A stretch of DNA of 60,335 nt from Candidatus Daviesbacteria bacterium (lineage in GTDB: Bacteria; Patescibacteriota; Microgenomatia; Daviesbacterales; UBA10151). The notes under the pieces were generated by a model. The model saw only the letters and a program-made list of their open reading frames with translations, ran no database searches and was not told the origin of the DNA. A program made the position numbers and the translations under genes. Positions 8,572-16,823 of the stretch are shown piece by piece. Position 1 is the stretch's first letter; every line of letters starts with the position of its first letter. Location: assembly GCA_016195715.1 (NCBI GenBank), contig JACPZA010000031.1, positions 1 through 60,335 on the forward strand, read 5' to 3'.

Positions 8572-9831
8572 CTATTTAACTTGTTTTGAAATAGCTTGCC
8601 ACAGTTTATCAGAGCTTCCTTCATATCCTAATGCCCAAATAGCCACTCCAGCTAGATTTTTTTGATTTACATATTCAAGTTTTTTGGCAATTGACTTTTC
8701 ATCTTCATAATAAATTTGTTTAATAGCACCACTTTGGGTGTATGAAAGCCAGGGGGAGGCTGTTTTATCATCAAAATAAAGTTTTAAATCATCTCTATTT
8801 CCTAATAGTTTTGATGTTCTATCTATTGTGGCTAAAGCACCTGTATTTTCTATAGTTGAAGCCTTATAACTATAACTTGTGGTTTGCCACTCATAACCAT
8901 AAAAAGGGATCCCTAAAACCACTTTTTCCAAAGGAACTCTACCAATTAATGAATTTACTGATTTATCAACACTATCTTCTCCTTGGCTTGAATATAAAGG
9001 AGCTATTGGCCCAGATATAGTTGAGTTTGCAGTTTTATAGTCATAAGCCATTAAGATAATTTGATCTATTACATCCCCAATTTTAACCATGTCATAGGCT
9101 TTATCAGATAAAACAGCATTTCCACTGATATCAGCTGAAATTATTAAATTTGAATTATCTTTTTTTAAACTATTTTTTAGAGTTGTAAAAAATTTATTAA
9201 AATATTTAAAAGTAGGATAATTTGAATCAGTTAAATATTCAAAATCTATATTAATGCCATCAAGTTTATAAGTTTTAATTAATTCATTAAGCTGTGTAAT
9301 AAATCTGTTGGTAGAATTTGGATTACTTACTAAATTATCAATATTTTTATTATCAAAATTTTTAATTGAAAGTAAAACTTTTGTCCCACTTTTACTAGCT
9401 TCTTTTTGTAAATCGCTAAATTCAGGAGAGTTAAAATATGTCCATTCAGCAACAGCTGCCCCTTTTTCATCAAATTTAACTAAGCTACCATCACTATTTA
9501 CTGCCAGTCCAAAATAAATTATTTGACTTAAATTTTTAGTATCTACCTTAATTTTTTTTGCTACCATCCATGATGGTAAAAATCCAATGATCTCTTTTTT
9601 AAAGCTATTGTGGGAGATTGATTGAGTTTTTTTAAGAGGAGGGTTTGTTTGGTGTAAAAATGAGTATAAATTATTTTTTTGACTAAAAAATATGGCTACT
9701 AAAACAACAATTAGAAAAAGAAATGAAGTAGCTAAAGCAGAAAGCCAGGAGTTTGGAAGTTGGCTTTGTAATCTGTTTAAAAAGCTTCTTTTAGATGGAC
9801 TAAAGGCGGGCGGTATAACCTGTTTACCCAT
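8572..9831 (-). CDS. Membrane-anchored GH18 family glycosidase
   Basis: Glycoside hydrolase family 18 domain on a signal anchor (419 residues). The N-terminus is cytoplasmic with one helix near residues 35-55; the catalytic barrel starts at 'KKEIIGFLPSWM' (about 89). The catalytic strand reads DGINIDFEY with Glu as the acid, close to the SleL/YaaH type, where the second Asp of the classic DGxDxDxE is Asn. The later 'ILMAYDYK' strand supplies the usual Asp/Tyr. Likely substrate is a cell-wall or exopolysaccharide N-acetylglucosamine bond; this is inferred. A TATAAT box lies six bases before the start, so the transcript should be leaderless. It ends three bases from the convergent upstream gene. 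Confidence 0.85.
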   Translation of the reverse strand: MGKQVIPPAFSPSKRSFLNRLQSQLPNSWLSALATSFLFLIVVLVAIFFSQKNNLYSFLHQTNPPLKKTQSISHNSFKKEIIGFLPSWMVAKKIKVDTKNLSQIIYFGLAVNSDGSLVKFDEKGAAVAEWTYFNSPEFSDLQKEASKSGTKVLLSIKNFDNKNIDNLVSNPNSTNRFITQLNELIKTYKLDGINIDFEYLTDSNYPTFKYFNKFFTTLKNSLKKDNSNLIISADISGNAVLSDKAYDMVKIGDVIDQIILMAYDYKTANSTISGPIAPLYSSQGEDSVDKSVNSLIGRVPLEKVVLGIPFYGYEWQTTSYSYKASTIENTGALATIDRTSKLLGNRDDLKLYFDDKTASPWLSYTQSGAIKQIYYEDEKSIAKKLEYVNQKNLAGVAIWALGYEGSSDKLWQAISKQVK

Positions 9832-9837
9832 GAATCT

Positions 9838-9843
9838 ATTATA
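9838..9843 (-). promoter_or_regulatory. -10 box for the GH18 gene
   Basis: TATAAT on the minus strand, six bases before the ATG at 9831. The -35 region is weak. It lies in the 115-base divergent gap that also holds the promoter of the gene at 9947. Confidence 0.5.
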
Positions 9844-9946
9844 GCTGTACTTAAACTTTCCTACTACAGTATTTCATTCGACATTCTTACTTAATCTTCA
9901 AAAAATTTAAAAGGATTTGGAATATATATACTAAAAAGAGGAGCAA

Positions 9947-10657
9947 ATGATATTTAAGGATCGGGTTGATGCTGGTAAAAAATTGGCTGAAAAACTAATT
10001 AAATATTCAGATCAAAATACAGTTGTTTTAGCGCTACCAAGAGGAGGAGTGCCAGTAGGTTTTGAGGTTGCTAAAAGACTTAAGGCGCCGCTTGATGTCT
10101 TGGTTGTAAGAAAACTTGGAGCACCCTCAAGTCTGGAGTTCGGTATTGGTGCTATAGCCCCAAATAATATTAAAGTTATAGATGAAATTTCTGTTGAAAA
10201 GCTAGGTATTTCTCGGAAAGATATTGAAAAGATTGAGAAAAAACTGCGAAAAGAGTTAGACCGACGGATAAAAAAATATAGAGGTAAAAATTCATTTCCC
10301 GATGTTAAAAACAAAACAGTAGTTCTGGTTGACGATGGAGTAGCTACCGGAGTTAGTGCAAAAGCCGCTATAAAAGCAGTACTTGAACAAAATCCGAAGA
10401 GGTTGATTATTGCTGTGCCTGTTTGTGCTCTAAATGCACTCAAGGGTATAAGTTCAGTTGTTCGTCCAATAAAAGATGAGGTTATATGTCTTTATACTCC
10501 TTATGATTTTTCCGCAGTTGGTCATTTTTATAAAAGCTTTAATCCTGTCTCAGATCAGGAAGTAATTAAATTATTACAAAGTAACAAGGTATCCTTATTA
10601 AAACAATCTCAAAGGAAAATCAAAAGAGGTAAGCAATTAAAAGTTTGGGCAGTTTGA
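9947..10657 (+). CDS. Phosphoribosyltransferase-domain protein
   Basis: Type I phosphoribosyltransferase fold, 236 residues. N-terminal 'VVLALPRGGVPVGFEVAKRL' is typical of stand-alone PRTase-domain proteins of unknown substrate. The PRPP-binding loop is 'TVVLVDDGVATGVSAKAA' (about 124-141), with the paired acidic residues and Thr. The C-terminal 'DFSAVGHFYKSFNPVSDQEV' is also characteristic of this subfamily. It is one of few genes here with a Shine-Dalgarno-like sequence (AGAGGAG, four to five bases before ATG). Substrate and pathway are unknown. Confidence 0.85.
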   Translation: MIFKDRVDAGKKLAEKLIKYSDQNTVVLALPRGGVPVGFEVAKRLKAPLDVLVVRKLGAPSSLEFGIGAIAPNNIKVIDEISVEKLGISRKDIEKIEKKLRKELDRRIKKYRGKNSFPDVKNKTVVLVDDGVATGVSAKAAIKAVLEQNPKRLIIAVPVCALNALKGISSVVRPIKDEVICLYTPYDFSAVGHFYKSFNPVSDQEVIKLLQSNKVSLLKQSQRKIKRGKQLKVWAV

Positions 10658-10672
10658 TATACTTTTTAGTTA

Positions 10673-10701
10673 TTGATTAAATAATAGTTATTTAGTATTC
10701 T
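10673..10701 (+). promoter_or_regulatory. Promoter of the DinB-like gene
   Basis: TTGATT (10673-10678), 17-base spacer, TATTCT (10696-10701); predicted start of transcription is about four bases before the ATG at 10712. Confidence 0.45.
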
Positions 10702-10711
10702 CAAAACGAAA

Positions 10712-11230
10712 ATGAATGCAGTTACACTGTTAAGAGAACAATTAAAATCAGCTCATGAGACTCAAGAAGCGACCATGGCAGATGTAACAGAGCAGTCTGC
10801 TCATTTTGCAGACACTAATAAAGCTCTCCCAGTTGGCGGCGCTTATGCTCATTCAATAATTAGTGAGGATGTAGTAGTTGCAACCATGTTTGCTCATACA
10901 ACTCCACTTTCTACTGATAATTCTCTAACTGGTTTGTCTGAACCAATGCCCTCAATGAGTGATTGGGATAAACATGAAGCTTGGTATAAAACTGTTAAAG
11001 TTGATTTAACAAAATTAAAAGAATTTGCCCAAAAAGTATATCTTGCCACAGATGATTATTTAGCTTCTCTAAAAGATGAAGATTTAGATCAAGAGATTGA
11101 TATGCCAGGAATGGGCAAACACAGCTTAGCTTTTTTTATTACTAATATTGTAATTTTACATATTGCTAATTTAACTGGTGAGATCTCATCAGTAAAAGGT
11201 TTGCAAGGGTTAAAGGGTTATCCTTTTTAA
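10712..11230 (+). CDS. DinB-like four-helix protein
   Basis: A 172-residue protein of the DinB/DfsB type, a four-helix bundle that usually binds a metal through three His. The visible family signs are an N-terminal helix with 'YAHSIISED' (His near 46) and the C-terminal 'VILHIANLTGEISSVKG' followed by 'GLKGYPF', a common DinB ending. The middle contains 'DKHEAWYKTVKVDLTKLKEF'. Function is unknown; members include thiol-dependent transferases. It has its own promoter with a very short leader. Confidence 0.6.
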   Translation: MNAVTLLREQLKSAHETQEATMADVTEQSAHFADTNKALPVGGAYAHSIISEDVVVATMFAHTTPLSTDNSLTGLSEPMPSMSDWDKHEAWYKTVKVDLTKLKEFAQKVYLATDDYLASLKDEDLDQEIDMPGMGKHSLAFFITNIVILHIANLTGEISSVKGLQGLKGYPF

Positions 11231-11245
11231 GTTATAATACAAAAT

Positions 11246-11605
11246 ATGTTGAATTTAAATTCTGTCATGATTGGATCAATGCAGCCTAAAGTTTTAGCAG
11301 AGTTTTATCAAAAAGTTTTTGATAAAAAACCTAATATGGAAGAGGGTGGTTACTCTGGTTGGCAGGTGGGTAATACTTTTTTTACTGTTGGGGAACATTC
11401 CCAAATGCAGGGAAAAACTAAAGATCCAGGTAGGGTAATGTTTAATTTAGAAACTAATGAGGTCAAAGAAGAGTTTGAAAGAATTAAAGCAATAGAAGGG
11501 GCAGAGGTGGTTAAAGAACCTTATCAAATGGAAAGTGCATGGATTGCTACTCTTGCTGATCCAGATGGCAACTACTTTCAATTAATGACCCCCTGGGAAA
11601 AATAA
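11246..11605 (+). CDS. VOC superfamily (glyoxalase/bleomycin-resistance-like) protein
   Basis: A 119-residue vicinal-oxygen-chelate fold protein. Family signs are the N-terminal 'LAEFYQKVFDKKPNM', the central 'YSGWQVGNTFFTVGEH' and the C-terminal 'ATLADPDGNYFQLMTPW'. The last motif usually supplies a metal-binding Glu, here replaced by Gln, so metal catalysis is uncertain. TATAAT at 11233-11238 lies seven bases before ATG. Specific substrate unknown. Confidence 0.8.
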   Translation: MLNLNSVMIGSMQPKVLAEFYQKVFDKKPNMEEGGYSGWQVGNTFFTVGEHSQMQGKTKDPGRVMFNLETNEVKEEFERIKAIEGAEVVKEPYQMESAWIATLADPDGNYFQLMTPWEK

Positions 11606-11625
11606 GACCCACCAAAGCTAGCTAC

Positions 11626-11654
11626 TGTTCCCTATAGAAAAGATTGTATATAAT
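11626..11654 (+). promoter_or_regulatory. ychF promoter, leaderless start
   Basis: A weak -35 TGTTCC (11626-11631), 17-base spacer and perfect TATAAT (11649-11654). Transcription should begin at or next to the ATG at 11661. Confidence 0.55.
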
Positions 11655-11660
11655 CTCCCC

Positions 11661-12755
11661 ATGTCTTTAAGAGTAGGAATAGTTGGTTTGCCAAATGTAG
11701 GGAAAAGCACACTTTTTAATGCTCTTTTGAAAAAAAGAGTAGCTTTGTCTGCCAATTATCCTTTTGCTACTATTGAACCTAATACTGGGATTGTTGCAGT
11801 CCCAGATTTTAGATTAGAAAAATTAGCAGAGTTGGTAAAGATAGAGGAAAAGATGGATCAACTGCCTCCTATTGTTCCAGCAGTAGTAGAGTTTGTAGAT
11901 ATAGCAGGACTGGTTAAAGGGGCTTCTACTGGAGCAGGTTTGGGCAATCAATTTTTATCTCACATCAGAGAAGTTGATGCAATAATCCATGTTTTAAGGG
12001 ATTTTGAAGATGAAAATATAGTCAGAGAAGGCAGTGAAAACCCGGATTCAGATAGATTAACAATAGAAACAGAGTTAGGTTTAGCAGATTTACAAACTTT
12101 GGAGAAATTAATTGTTGCCCAAGAAAAACAAGCCAGAGCATCTAAAGATAAATTAGACAGTGATAAACTCCAAATTTTAAATGATATAAAATCCCAGCTT
12201 GATCAGGGTAAAGCATTAGGTCACTATAATGTGGGGGATGAAAGGCTGAAAGAATGGTTTATAAAATTACCACTCTTAACCTTAAAACCTGTTCTATATG
12301 TTTACAATGTTGCTGAGGATATTTATAAACAAAAATTAGCTGATCATTTAAATGATAATGAGTTGGTAATCTCTGCTAGATTAGAAGAGGAGTTAGCTGA
12401 TTTATCAGAAGAAGAGAGAAAGGATTATTTATTAGAAATGGGAATTGAACAAACTGGTTTGGAAAGATTAATTAAAAAAGCTTACCACCTTTTAGGTTTA
12501 GTCTCCTTTTTAACTGCTGGCAAAAAAGAAATTAGAGCTTGGACTATTAAAAAAAATAATAAAGCTCCCCAAGCAGCTGGGGTAATTCACACTGATTTTG
12601 AAAAAGGCTTTATCAGAACTCAAGTTATAGAATATGCAAAATTAATTGAAGCTGGAAGTTATAGGATAGCTAAATTAAAAGGTTGGATTAGAACTGAAGG
12701 CAAGGAGTATCAGGTTCAAGATGGAGATGTAGTTGAGTTTTTAGTTAACAGTTAA
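11661..12755 (+). CDS. ychF: Redox-regulated ATPase/GTPase YchF (OLA1 family)
   Basis: Universal Obg-related P-loop protein that binds the ribosome. Full-length (364 residues). P-loop GLPNVGKST (9-17), switch region 'YPFATIEPNTG', G3 'DIAGLVKGASTG', and the diverged G4 typical of YchF ('LYVYNVAED'). Its final 80 residues form the TGS domain ending 'GDVVEFLVN'. The end overlaps the convergent next gene by four bases. Confidence 0.97.
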   Translation: MSLRVGIVGLPNVGKSTLFNALLKKRVALSANYPFATIEPNTGIVAVPDFRLEKLAELVKIEEKMDQLPPIVPAVVEFVDIAGLVKGASTGAGLGNQFLSHIREVDAIIHVLRDFEDENIVREGSENPDSDRLTIETELGLADLQTLEKLIVAQEKQARASKDKLDSDKLQILNDIKSQLDQGKALGHYNVGDERLKEWFIKLPLLTLKPVLYVYNVAEDIYKQKLADHLNDNELVISARLEEELADLSEEERKDYLLEMGIEQTGLERLIKKAYHLLGLVSFLTAGKKEIRAWTIKKNNKAPQAAGVIHTDFEKGFIRTQVIEYAKLIEAGSYRIAKLKGWIRTEGKEYQVQDGDVVEFLVNS

Positions 12756-13339
12756 CTTTCATCAATTAATTCAGCAGCTTCTAATGTTTGCCATCTTCTT
12801 GCCTCACGTGGTTTTCCTTGAGGTAATTCTATTCCCCCAAATTGTTTCGGGGCTACCTCAGCTACTCCTAATAATTTCTGGCGGGTTCTTTGAGGGTTTC
12901 GCAATAGCCAGTGAGAGTAAGTAATCATTTCGTCGCCCTCAACTAAAAGTTTAGAAGGATCACCGTCTCTCAGATACATACTAGGTTCAATAAAAAGGTC
13001 TAAATAAGTGTACCAATCAGTAAATGGGGCCAATTGTGTAACAACTTCTTTGAAAATTTGTCTTGCAGCCTCAGCCCTAATGCCAGCACGAATAAAATTT
13101 GCATCTGGATAATATGAGCCAGAGTAAAGAATTTTAGAAAGCATATCATCAGGGGATTGCTCTATTTGAAAATCTAATAATGTCGCTAATTTTTTAGTAT
13201 TAGAACCAATTAATCTGCGAACATCTCTTAAAAGAACCTGATGATTTTGTGAAGCGGACCAAAGCATTCCTCTAAATGGTGGCTCTTGATCAAATAAATT
13301 CTGTCCAGGTGCTAAGTGATCAGATCCAGCTTCAAACAT
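12752..13339 (-). CDS. Hypothetical protein, 195 residues
   Basis: I do not recognise this family. It is a soluble protein with no signal peptide or membrane helix, Arg-rich towards the C-terminus and with several aromatic residues ('DWYTYLDLFIEPSMYLRDGD'). A strong dedicated promoter (TTGAAT, 17 bases, extended TGC-TATAAT) ends eight bases before the ATG, supporting a real gene and this start. It converges on ychF with a four-base overlap. Confidence 0.65.
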   Translation of the reverse strand: MFEAGSDHLAPGQNLFDQEPPFRGMLWSASQNHQVLLRDVRRLIGSNTKKLATLLDFQIEQSPDDMLSKILYSGSYYPDANFIRAGIRAEAARQIFKEVVTQLAPFTDWYTYLDLFIEPSMYLRDGDPSKLLVEGDEMITYSHWLLRNPQRTRQKLLGVAEVAPKQFGGIELPQGKPREARRWQTLEAAELIDES

Positions 13340-13347
13340 AGAGGACT

Positions 13348-13376
13348 ATTATAGCAAAACAATGGTTTTAATTCAA
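13348..13376 (-). promoter_or_regulatory. Promoter of the 195-residue hypothetical gene
   Basis: Minus strand: TTGAAT (13371-13376), 17-base spacer, TATAAT (13348-13353) preceded by TGC, an extended -10. Start codon follows after eight bases. Confidence 0.6.
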
Positions 13377-13407
13377 CCCATAGTCTACAAAATCTTCATT
13401 TTGATCC

Positions 13408-13413
13408 TATAAT
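13408..13413 (+). promoter_or_regulatory. -10 box for the Nudix gene
   Basis: Perfect TATAAT 18 bases before ATG 13432; -35 region weak. It decides the start codon, because the ATG at 13414 directly follows it. Confidence 0.45.
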
Positions 13414-13431
13414 ATGCTAAAATTTAATAAT

Positions 13432-13902
13432 ATGGAATCTTTAATTATTTTTGATAGCTTTAATAAGCCACATAAAGTTAAAAAGTCTGAGATTATAAAG
13501 CGGCGCTCTGCTTATGGAATTTATATTCAAAATAATAAAGTTTTATTGATTATGGATTCATTTGCCAAAAAGTGGGAGTTTCCAGGAGGTGGTTTGGAAG
13601 AAGGAGAAGGTGATTTAGAAGGTTTAGAAAGGGAATTTTATGAAGAAACTGGTTTAAAATTAACTGGTGAGATTCAATTAATCAAAAATCTCAAGGGTTA
13701 TTTTTACAATTTGCCCTGGAAATTAGCTTGGGAAACAGATCGCTATTTTTATTTGATTAGAAAAGTAAGTGGGGGAAAAATCCTTACAAAAGGTAATGGA
13801 ACAGACACTTTAGCTGCCAAATATTTTAAGCTCGATAATCTGCCAGTTGATAAGATCAAGCCAGAATATATTGAAATTTTAAATCTAGCATTGTATAATT
13901 AG
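13432..13902 (+). CDS. Nudix hydrolase
   Basis: Nudix pyrophosphohydrolase of about 156 residues. The Nudix box is complete: GGGLEEGEGDLEGLEREF followed by YEETGL, providing the REUXEEXGU Glu residues that bind Mg. An in-frame ATG at 13414 exists, but it directly abuts the TATAAT box (13408-13413) and would lie upstream of the transcription start, so I choose the ATG at 13432. Substrate unknown. The promoter of the downstream ribosomal operon lies inside its last codons. Confidence 0.82.
   Translation: MESLIIFDSFNKPHKVKKSEIIKRRSAYGIYIQNNKVLLIMDSFAKKWEFPGGGLEEGEGDLEGLEREFYEETGLKLTGEIQLIKNLKGYFYNLPWKLAWETDRYFYLIRKVSGGKILTKGNGTDTLAAKYFKLDNLPVDKIKPEYIEILNLALYN
13871..13899 (+). promoter_or_regulatory. 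Promoter of the rpsF-ssb operon
   Basis: TTGAAA (13871-13876), 17-base spacer, TATAAT (13894-13899), inside the end of the Nudix gene. Predicted transcription start is about four bases before the GTG start of rpsF at 13910. Confidence 0.65.
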
Positions 13903-13909
13903 CTTCACT

Positions 13910-14179
13910 GTGAATTACAACTTAACACTAGTTATTAAAAATGAGGTAGATGAAAAAGCCCGCAAAGAGCTGTTGGATTCTATAACTCAAAAATTTGGCA
14001 AATTAGTTAAAGAAGATTTGTGGGGGGTTAGAGATTTAGCTTATCCTATTAAACATCAAGATAAAGCTTTTTATGCTAATTTTGAGTTTGAAGCAGAGCC
14101 TAAAAATATATCTTCGCTTGACAAAATGGTCAAATTAAACGAAGATATTTTGAGATACTTACTTATAAAAAGGGATTAG
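13910..14179 (+). CDS. rpsF: Small ribosomal subunit protein bS6
   Basis: Ribosomal protein of the 30S platform, partner of bS18. It is 89 residues (family 95-130) with the standard beginning 'NYNLTLVIKNEVDEKARKEL' and the 'WGVRDLAYPIKHQDKAFY' core that contacts bS18 and rRNA, ending 'LRYLLIKRD'. GTG start, placed by the promoter just upstream. It forms an operon with ssb (7-base gap), and rpsR follows, the conserved order. Confidence 0.93.
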   Translation: MNYNLTLVIKNEVDEKARKELLDSITQKFGKLVKEDLWGVRDLAYPIKHQDKAFYANFEFEAEPKNISSLDKMVKLNEDILRYLLIKRD

Positions 14180-14186
14180 TTTTTAA

Positions 14187-14747
14187 ATGGCTACAAGGAG
14201 CTGGAATAGAGTAGAGTTAATTGGGAATTTAACAAGAGATCCAGAATTACGTTACACCCCCTCAGGTGCCGCTGTAGTTAGTTTTTCAATCGCCACCAAC
14301 CGCACTTACATGAGTGATGGTGAGAAAAAAGAAGAAGCTGATTTTCATCGAATTGTCGCCTGGAATAAATTAGCAGAGCTTTGTTCTCAGTTACTTAAAA
14401 AGGGTAATCGGGTGTTTGTCTCCGGCCGACTCCAAAATAGATCTTGGGAAGGCCAAGATGGTCAACAAAGACAAACCACAGAGATTGTCATAGAAGATAT
14501 GATCCTTTTGACATCAAGAAGCTTGAGTGAAGGAAGCAGTGATTTTAATGAGCACAGCTCTTCTTCGAATGAAGATGTAACTCCAACTAGACCTGTTAGA
14601 CCAGCACCTAAAGTTGCCTCTGAATCTGAAGTTGCACCTGAAGTACCTGAAGAAACAAAAGAGGCCGCCTCTGAAGACTCTGGCGAGCCAAAGGAAGAAA
14701 AACCCAAAACAGAAGATCCTGGTAATTTAGATGATCTCCCATTTTAA
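14187..14747 (+). CDS. ssb: Single-stranded DNA-binding protein
   Basis: OB-fold protein coating ssDNA in replication and repair; 186 residues. N-terminal OB domain 'NRVELIGNLTRDPELRYTPS' to about residue 110, with the conserved 'FHRIVAWNKLAELC' and 'GRLQNRSWEG' strands. A disordered Pro/Glu/Ser-rich linker follows and the acidic tip ends DDLPF, the docking site for SSB partner proteins. Confidence 0.96.
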   Translation: MATRSWNRVELIGNLTRDPELRYTPSGAAVVSFSIATNRTYMSDGEKKEEADFHRIVAWNKLAELCSQLLKKGNRVFVSGRLQNRSWEGQDGQQRQTTEIVIEDMILLTSRSLSEGSSDFNEHSSSSNEDVTPTRPVRPAPKVASESEVAPEVPEETKEAASEDSGEPKEEKPKTEDPGNLDDLPF

Positions 14748-14749
14748 TT

Positions 14750-14778
14750 TTGATTTTTAAATCAAACTTAAGTATAAT
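14750..14778 (+). promoter_or_regulatory. Secondary promoter for rpsR
   Basis: TTGATT (14750-14755), 17-base spacer, TATAAT (14773-14778) just after the ssb stop, eight bases before the rpsR ATG. rpsR can therefore be made independently of rpsF and ssb. Confidence 0.6.
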
Positions 14779-14786
14779 CACAACTT

Positions 14787-15053
14787 ATGCCAATCAAAAA
14801 GAGAACTGAAAAGAAAACTAAAACAGATGAGGTTAGAATACCCAGGCCCAAAAAGGTCTGTCAGTTTTGTGAAGGAAAAAAAGAGCCTACTTATACAGAC
14901 TCAGCTAATTTAAGGAGATTTTTATCTGATCGTTCAAAAATTCAACCAAAGCTTAGGACTGGGACTTGTAGTAAACATCAGAGGGCAGTTTCTAGGGAAA
15001 TTAAATATGCTCGCTTTTTGGGTTTACTACCATTTATTACTAAAGCAGCTTAA
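14787..15053 (+). CDS. rpsR: Small ribosomal subunit protein bS18
   Basis: 30S platform protein, 88 residues. The core 'YTDSANLRRFLSDRSKIQP' and 'TGTCSKHQRAVSREIKYARF', ending 'LGLLPF', is diagnostic. A CxxC pair (CQFC, residues 25-28) and CSKH (59-62 region) form a zinc-ribbon version of bS18. The basic N-terminal tail is typical of this clade. Confidence 0.95.
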   Translation: MPIKKRTEKKTKTDEVRIPRPKKVCQFCEGKKEPTYTDSANLRRFLSDRSKIQPKLRTGTCSKHQRAVSREIKYARFLGLLPFITKAA

Positions 15054-15068
15054 AACTCTCCACTCTTC

Positions 15069-15098
15069 TTGACAAGCTCAGCTTAGATCCCTTACGCT
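15069..15098 (+). promoter_or_regulatory. Promoter of the gene pair at 15108
   Basis: Perfect TTGACA (15069-15074), 18-base spacer, TACGCT (15093-15098); the ATG at 15108 follows nine bases later. Confidence 0.45.
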
Positions 15099-15107
15099 AA
15101 ATTTAAT

Positions 15108-15692
15108 ATGCCCAAGTTGTCTGGGGTTTTTGAACAATTTAAGTCTTTAGAAAAGCTTCCTTTAGAAGAAATCAATCGTTGGCTAAAAATTAAACTTGAT
15201 GTTTATAAAATTAGCAATTATTTAGCAAATAGAGTTTTTTATCCCCAAACAATTCCAGCCACTACTCAAGATATGGAACTAGATTTAGCAATCCTCAGAG
15301 TTGCAATTAAGCAGAATCCTGCTAAATTTTATGATAGTATTAATAAGAAGGTAGCAATCCCTTTTGAGTTTAGCTTACGTTTTCACCCGCTAACATCACT
15401 AGTTGCTTGTTTTATTGACTCAATTCATTTAAAAGAATTGACTGAAGTTTTTTTAAGCTCAAGTGGAAATAGAAAACTAATTTGCTCAGTTTGTATTCCT
15501 GTTACTTTACCCAAACAAACTCCAATTACTGTCAGTATTAATCAACAAAACTATAAACTTAAACTCAATACTTTAACCTTACTACCTATTAAAGAAAAAA
15601 AATTGCAGGTTGTCATTCCCCCTACATTTAGTGTCTTGGCAGATGCAGGAGAGCTTGGAGTATTTATCGATTTAAGAAGAAGGAGCATTTAG
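15108..15692 (+). CDS. Hypothetical protein, 194 residues
   Basis: Not recognised. A soluble protein with an N-terminal helical half (about 1-70) and a C-terminal half that looks beta-rich ('KQTPITVSINQQNYKLKLNTLTLLP'). No signal peptide or membrane helix. Its last base is shared with the GTG start of the following gene, so the two are translationally coupled and probably work together. Confidence 0.65.
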   Translation: MPKLSGVFEQFKSLEKLPLEEINRWLKIKLDVYKISNYLANRVFYPQTIPATTQDMELDLAILRVAIKQNPAKFYDSINKKVAIPFEFSLRFHPLTSLVACFIDSIHLKELTEVFLSSSGNRKLICSVCIPVTLPKQTPITVSINQQNYKLKLNTLTLLPIKEKKLQVVIPPTFSVLADAGELGVFIDLRRRSI

Positions 15693-16819
15693 TGGAACTA
15701 ACAGCTAATTTAAGACCAAGAATTAGTCTAAGTACAGTCATTAGAATCAAGCGTTCACTTGCAGGTGAAGGTAAACTTACTATCACCAAAGGTCAAGAAG
15801 TTGAACCGGATGACATTTTAGGAAGCTATCAACTTTCCGCTGGTTTTTCAACAGTCAATTTGGCTAAAGAACTTGGTGTAAGTAAAGAAGCTGGTGGAGA
15901 TTACTTAAAAAGAAAAAAAGGCGAGGTAATTTATAAAGGCGAGTTACTAGCTTTAAAAACAAGTTTGCTGGGTAAAAGACAAGTTGTAGCTCCGACAGAT
16001 GCATTGATTGATGAGTATAGTCCAACTACAGGAGAATTGCTTTTAAAATTTGTTCCCAAAAGACTGCAGCTAACAGCTGGAGTTTATGGAATTGTTGATG
16101 AAGTTAGAAATTCATCTGGTGAGGTGTTTATTAAAACTTTAGTCAATGAAATTTTTGGAATCTGTGGCTCAGGTAAGGAGCGTTCTGGGATTCTTGAGCT
16201 AATTGATGGAAAAGGACATTTAACTACTAAAAATCAGGTCACCAGGGATATGAAAGGTCGTATTGTTCTGACTGGAGCGCTAATTTATAAAGAAGCGCTA
16301 AATCAGGCTATAGAGTATGGTATTGCTGGGGTAATTTCTGGGGGTTTAAATGCTAAAGATTATATTGCTATTGCTGGATCTGTTAATGCTTTTAATAGAG
16401 TTGGGACTGATGTTGGATTAACAGTTATTGTTACTGAAGGGTTTGGACCAATTCCAATCGGGGATGATATTTTCGCTTTAATTCAGAACTACTTAGGTAA
16501 ATATGTGTTTACTTATGGTAATTCCGCTAAATTAGTCTTGCCAGTTCAAAACGAAGATATTATAATAACCCTCAGAAAAACTATCCTTCCTCCCGTTGCA
16601 AGATCACCAGAACGCCAACCTGAGCTTTTGGTTAAAGAGATTAAAATTGGAAGTAAGGTGAGGATTATCTGGCCGCCTTTTGTGGGAAGTCAGGGTAAAG
16701 TAATTGGGATTGATAAATCTGTTTCAACTTTAACCAGTGGTATATCCACTATTTTATTAACAATTGAAACACCTCTTAGAAAGTTAAAGATCCCCTTTAC
16801 TAATATCGAACTAATTTAA
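15692..16819 (+). CDS. Hypothetical protein with KOW-like C-terminus
   Basis: A 375-residue protein with a GTG start overlapping the previous stop. Its N-terminal part has short Gly-centred beta hairpins ('KGELLALKTSLLGKRQVVAPTDALIDEY') resembling biotinyl/lipoyl-like folds. The middle has a Gly/Ala/Ile-rich Rossmann-like stretch ('YGIAGVISGGLNAKDYIAIAG'). The end 'IKIGSKVRIIWPPFVGSQGKVIGI' resembles a KOW motif, often used to bind RNA or RNA polymerase. The function is unknown. It is four bases upstream of the S41 protease gene. Confidence 0.6.
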   Translation: MELTANLRPRISLSTVIRIKRSLAGEGKLTITKGQEVEPDDILGSYQLSAGFSTVNLAKELGVSKEAGGDYLKRKKGEVIYKGELLALKTSLLGKRQVVAPTDALIDEYSPTTGELLLKFVPKRLQLTAGVYGIVDEVRNSSGEVFIKTLVNEIFGICGSGKERSGILELIDGKGHLTTKNQVTRDMKGRIVLTGALIYKEALNQAIEYGIAGVISGGLNAKDYIAIAGSVNAFNRVGTDVGLTVIVTEGFGPIPIGDDIFALIQNYLGKYVFTYGNSAKLVLPVQNEDIIITLRKTILPPVARSPERQPELLVKEIKIGSKVRIIWPPFVGSQGKVIGIDKSVSTLTSGISTILLTIETPLRKLKIPFTNIELI

Positions 16820-16823
16820 ACTT

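Noticed and set aside
13414-13431. ATG at 13414 as the Nudix start
   Set aside because: It directly follows the TATAAT box and would precede the transcription start.
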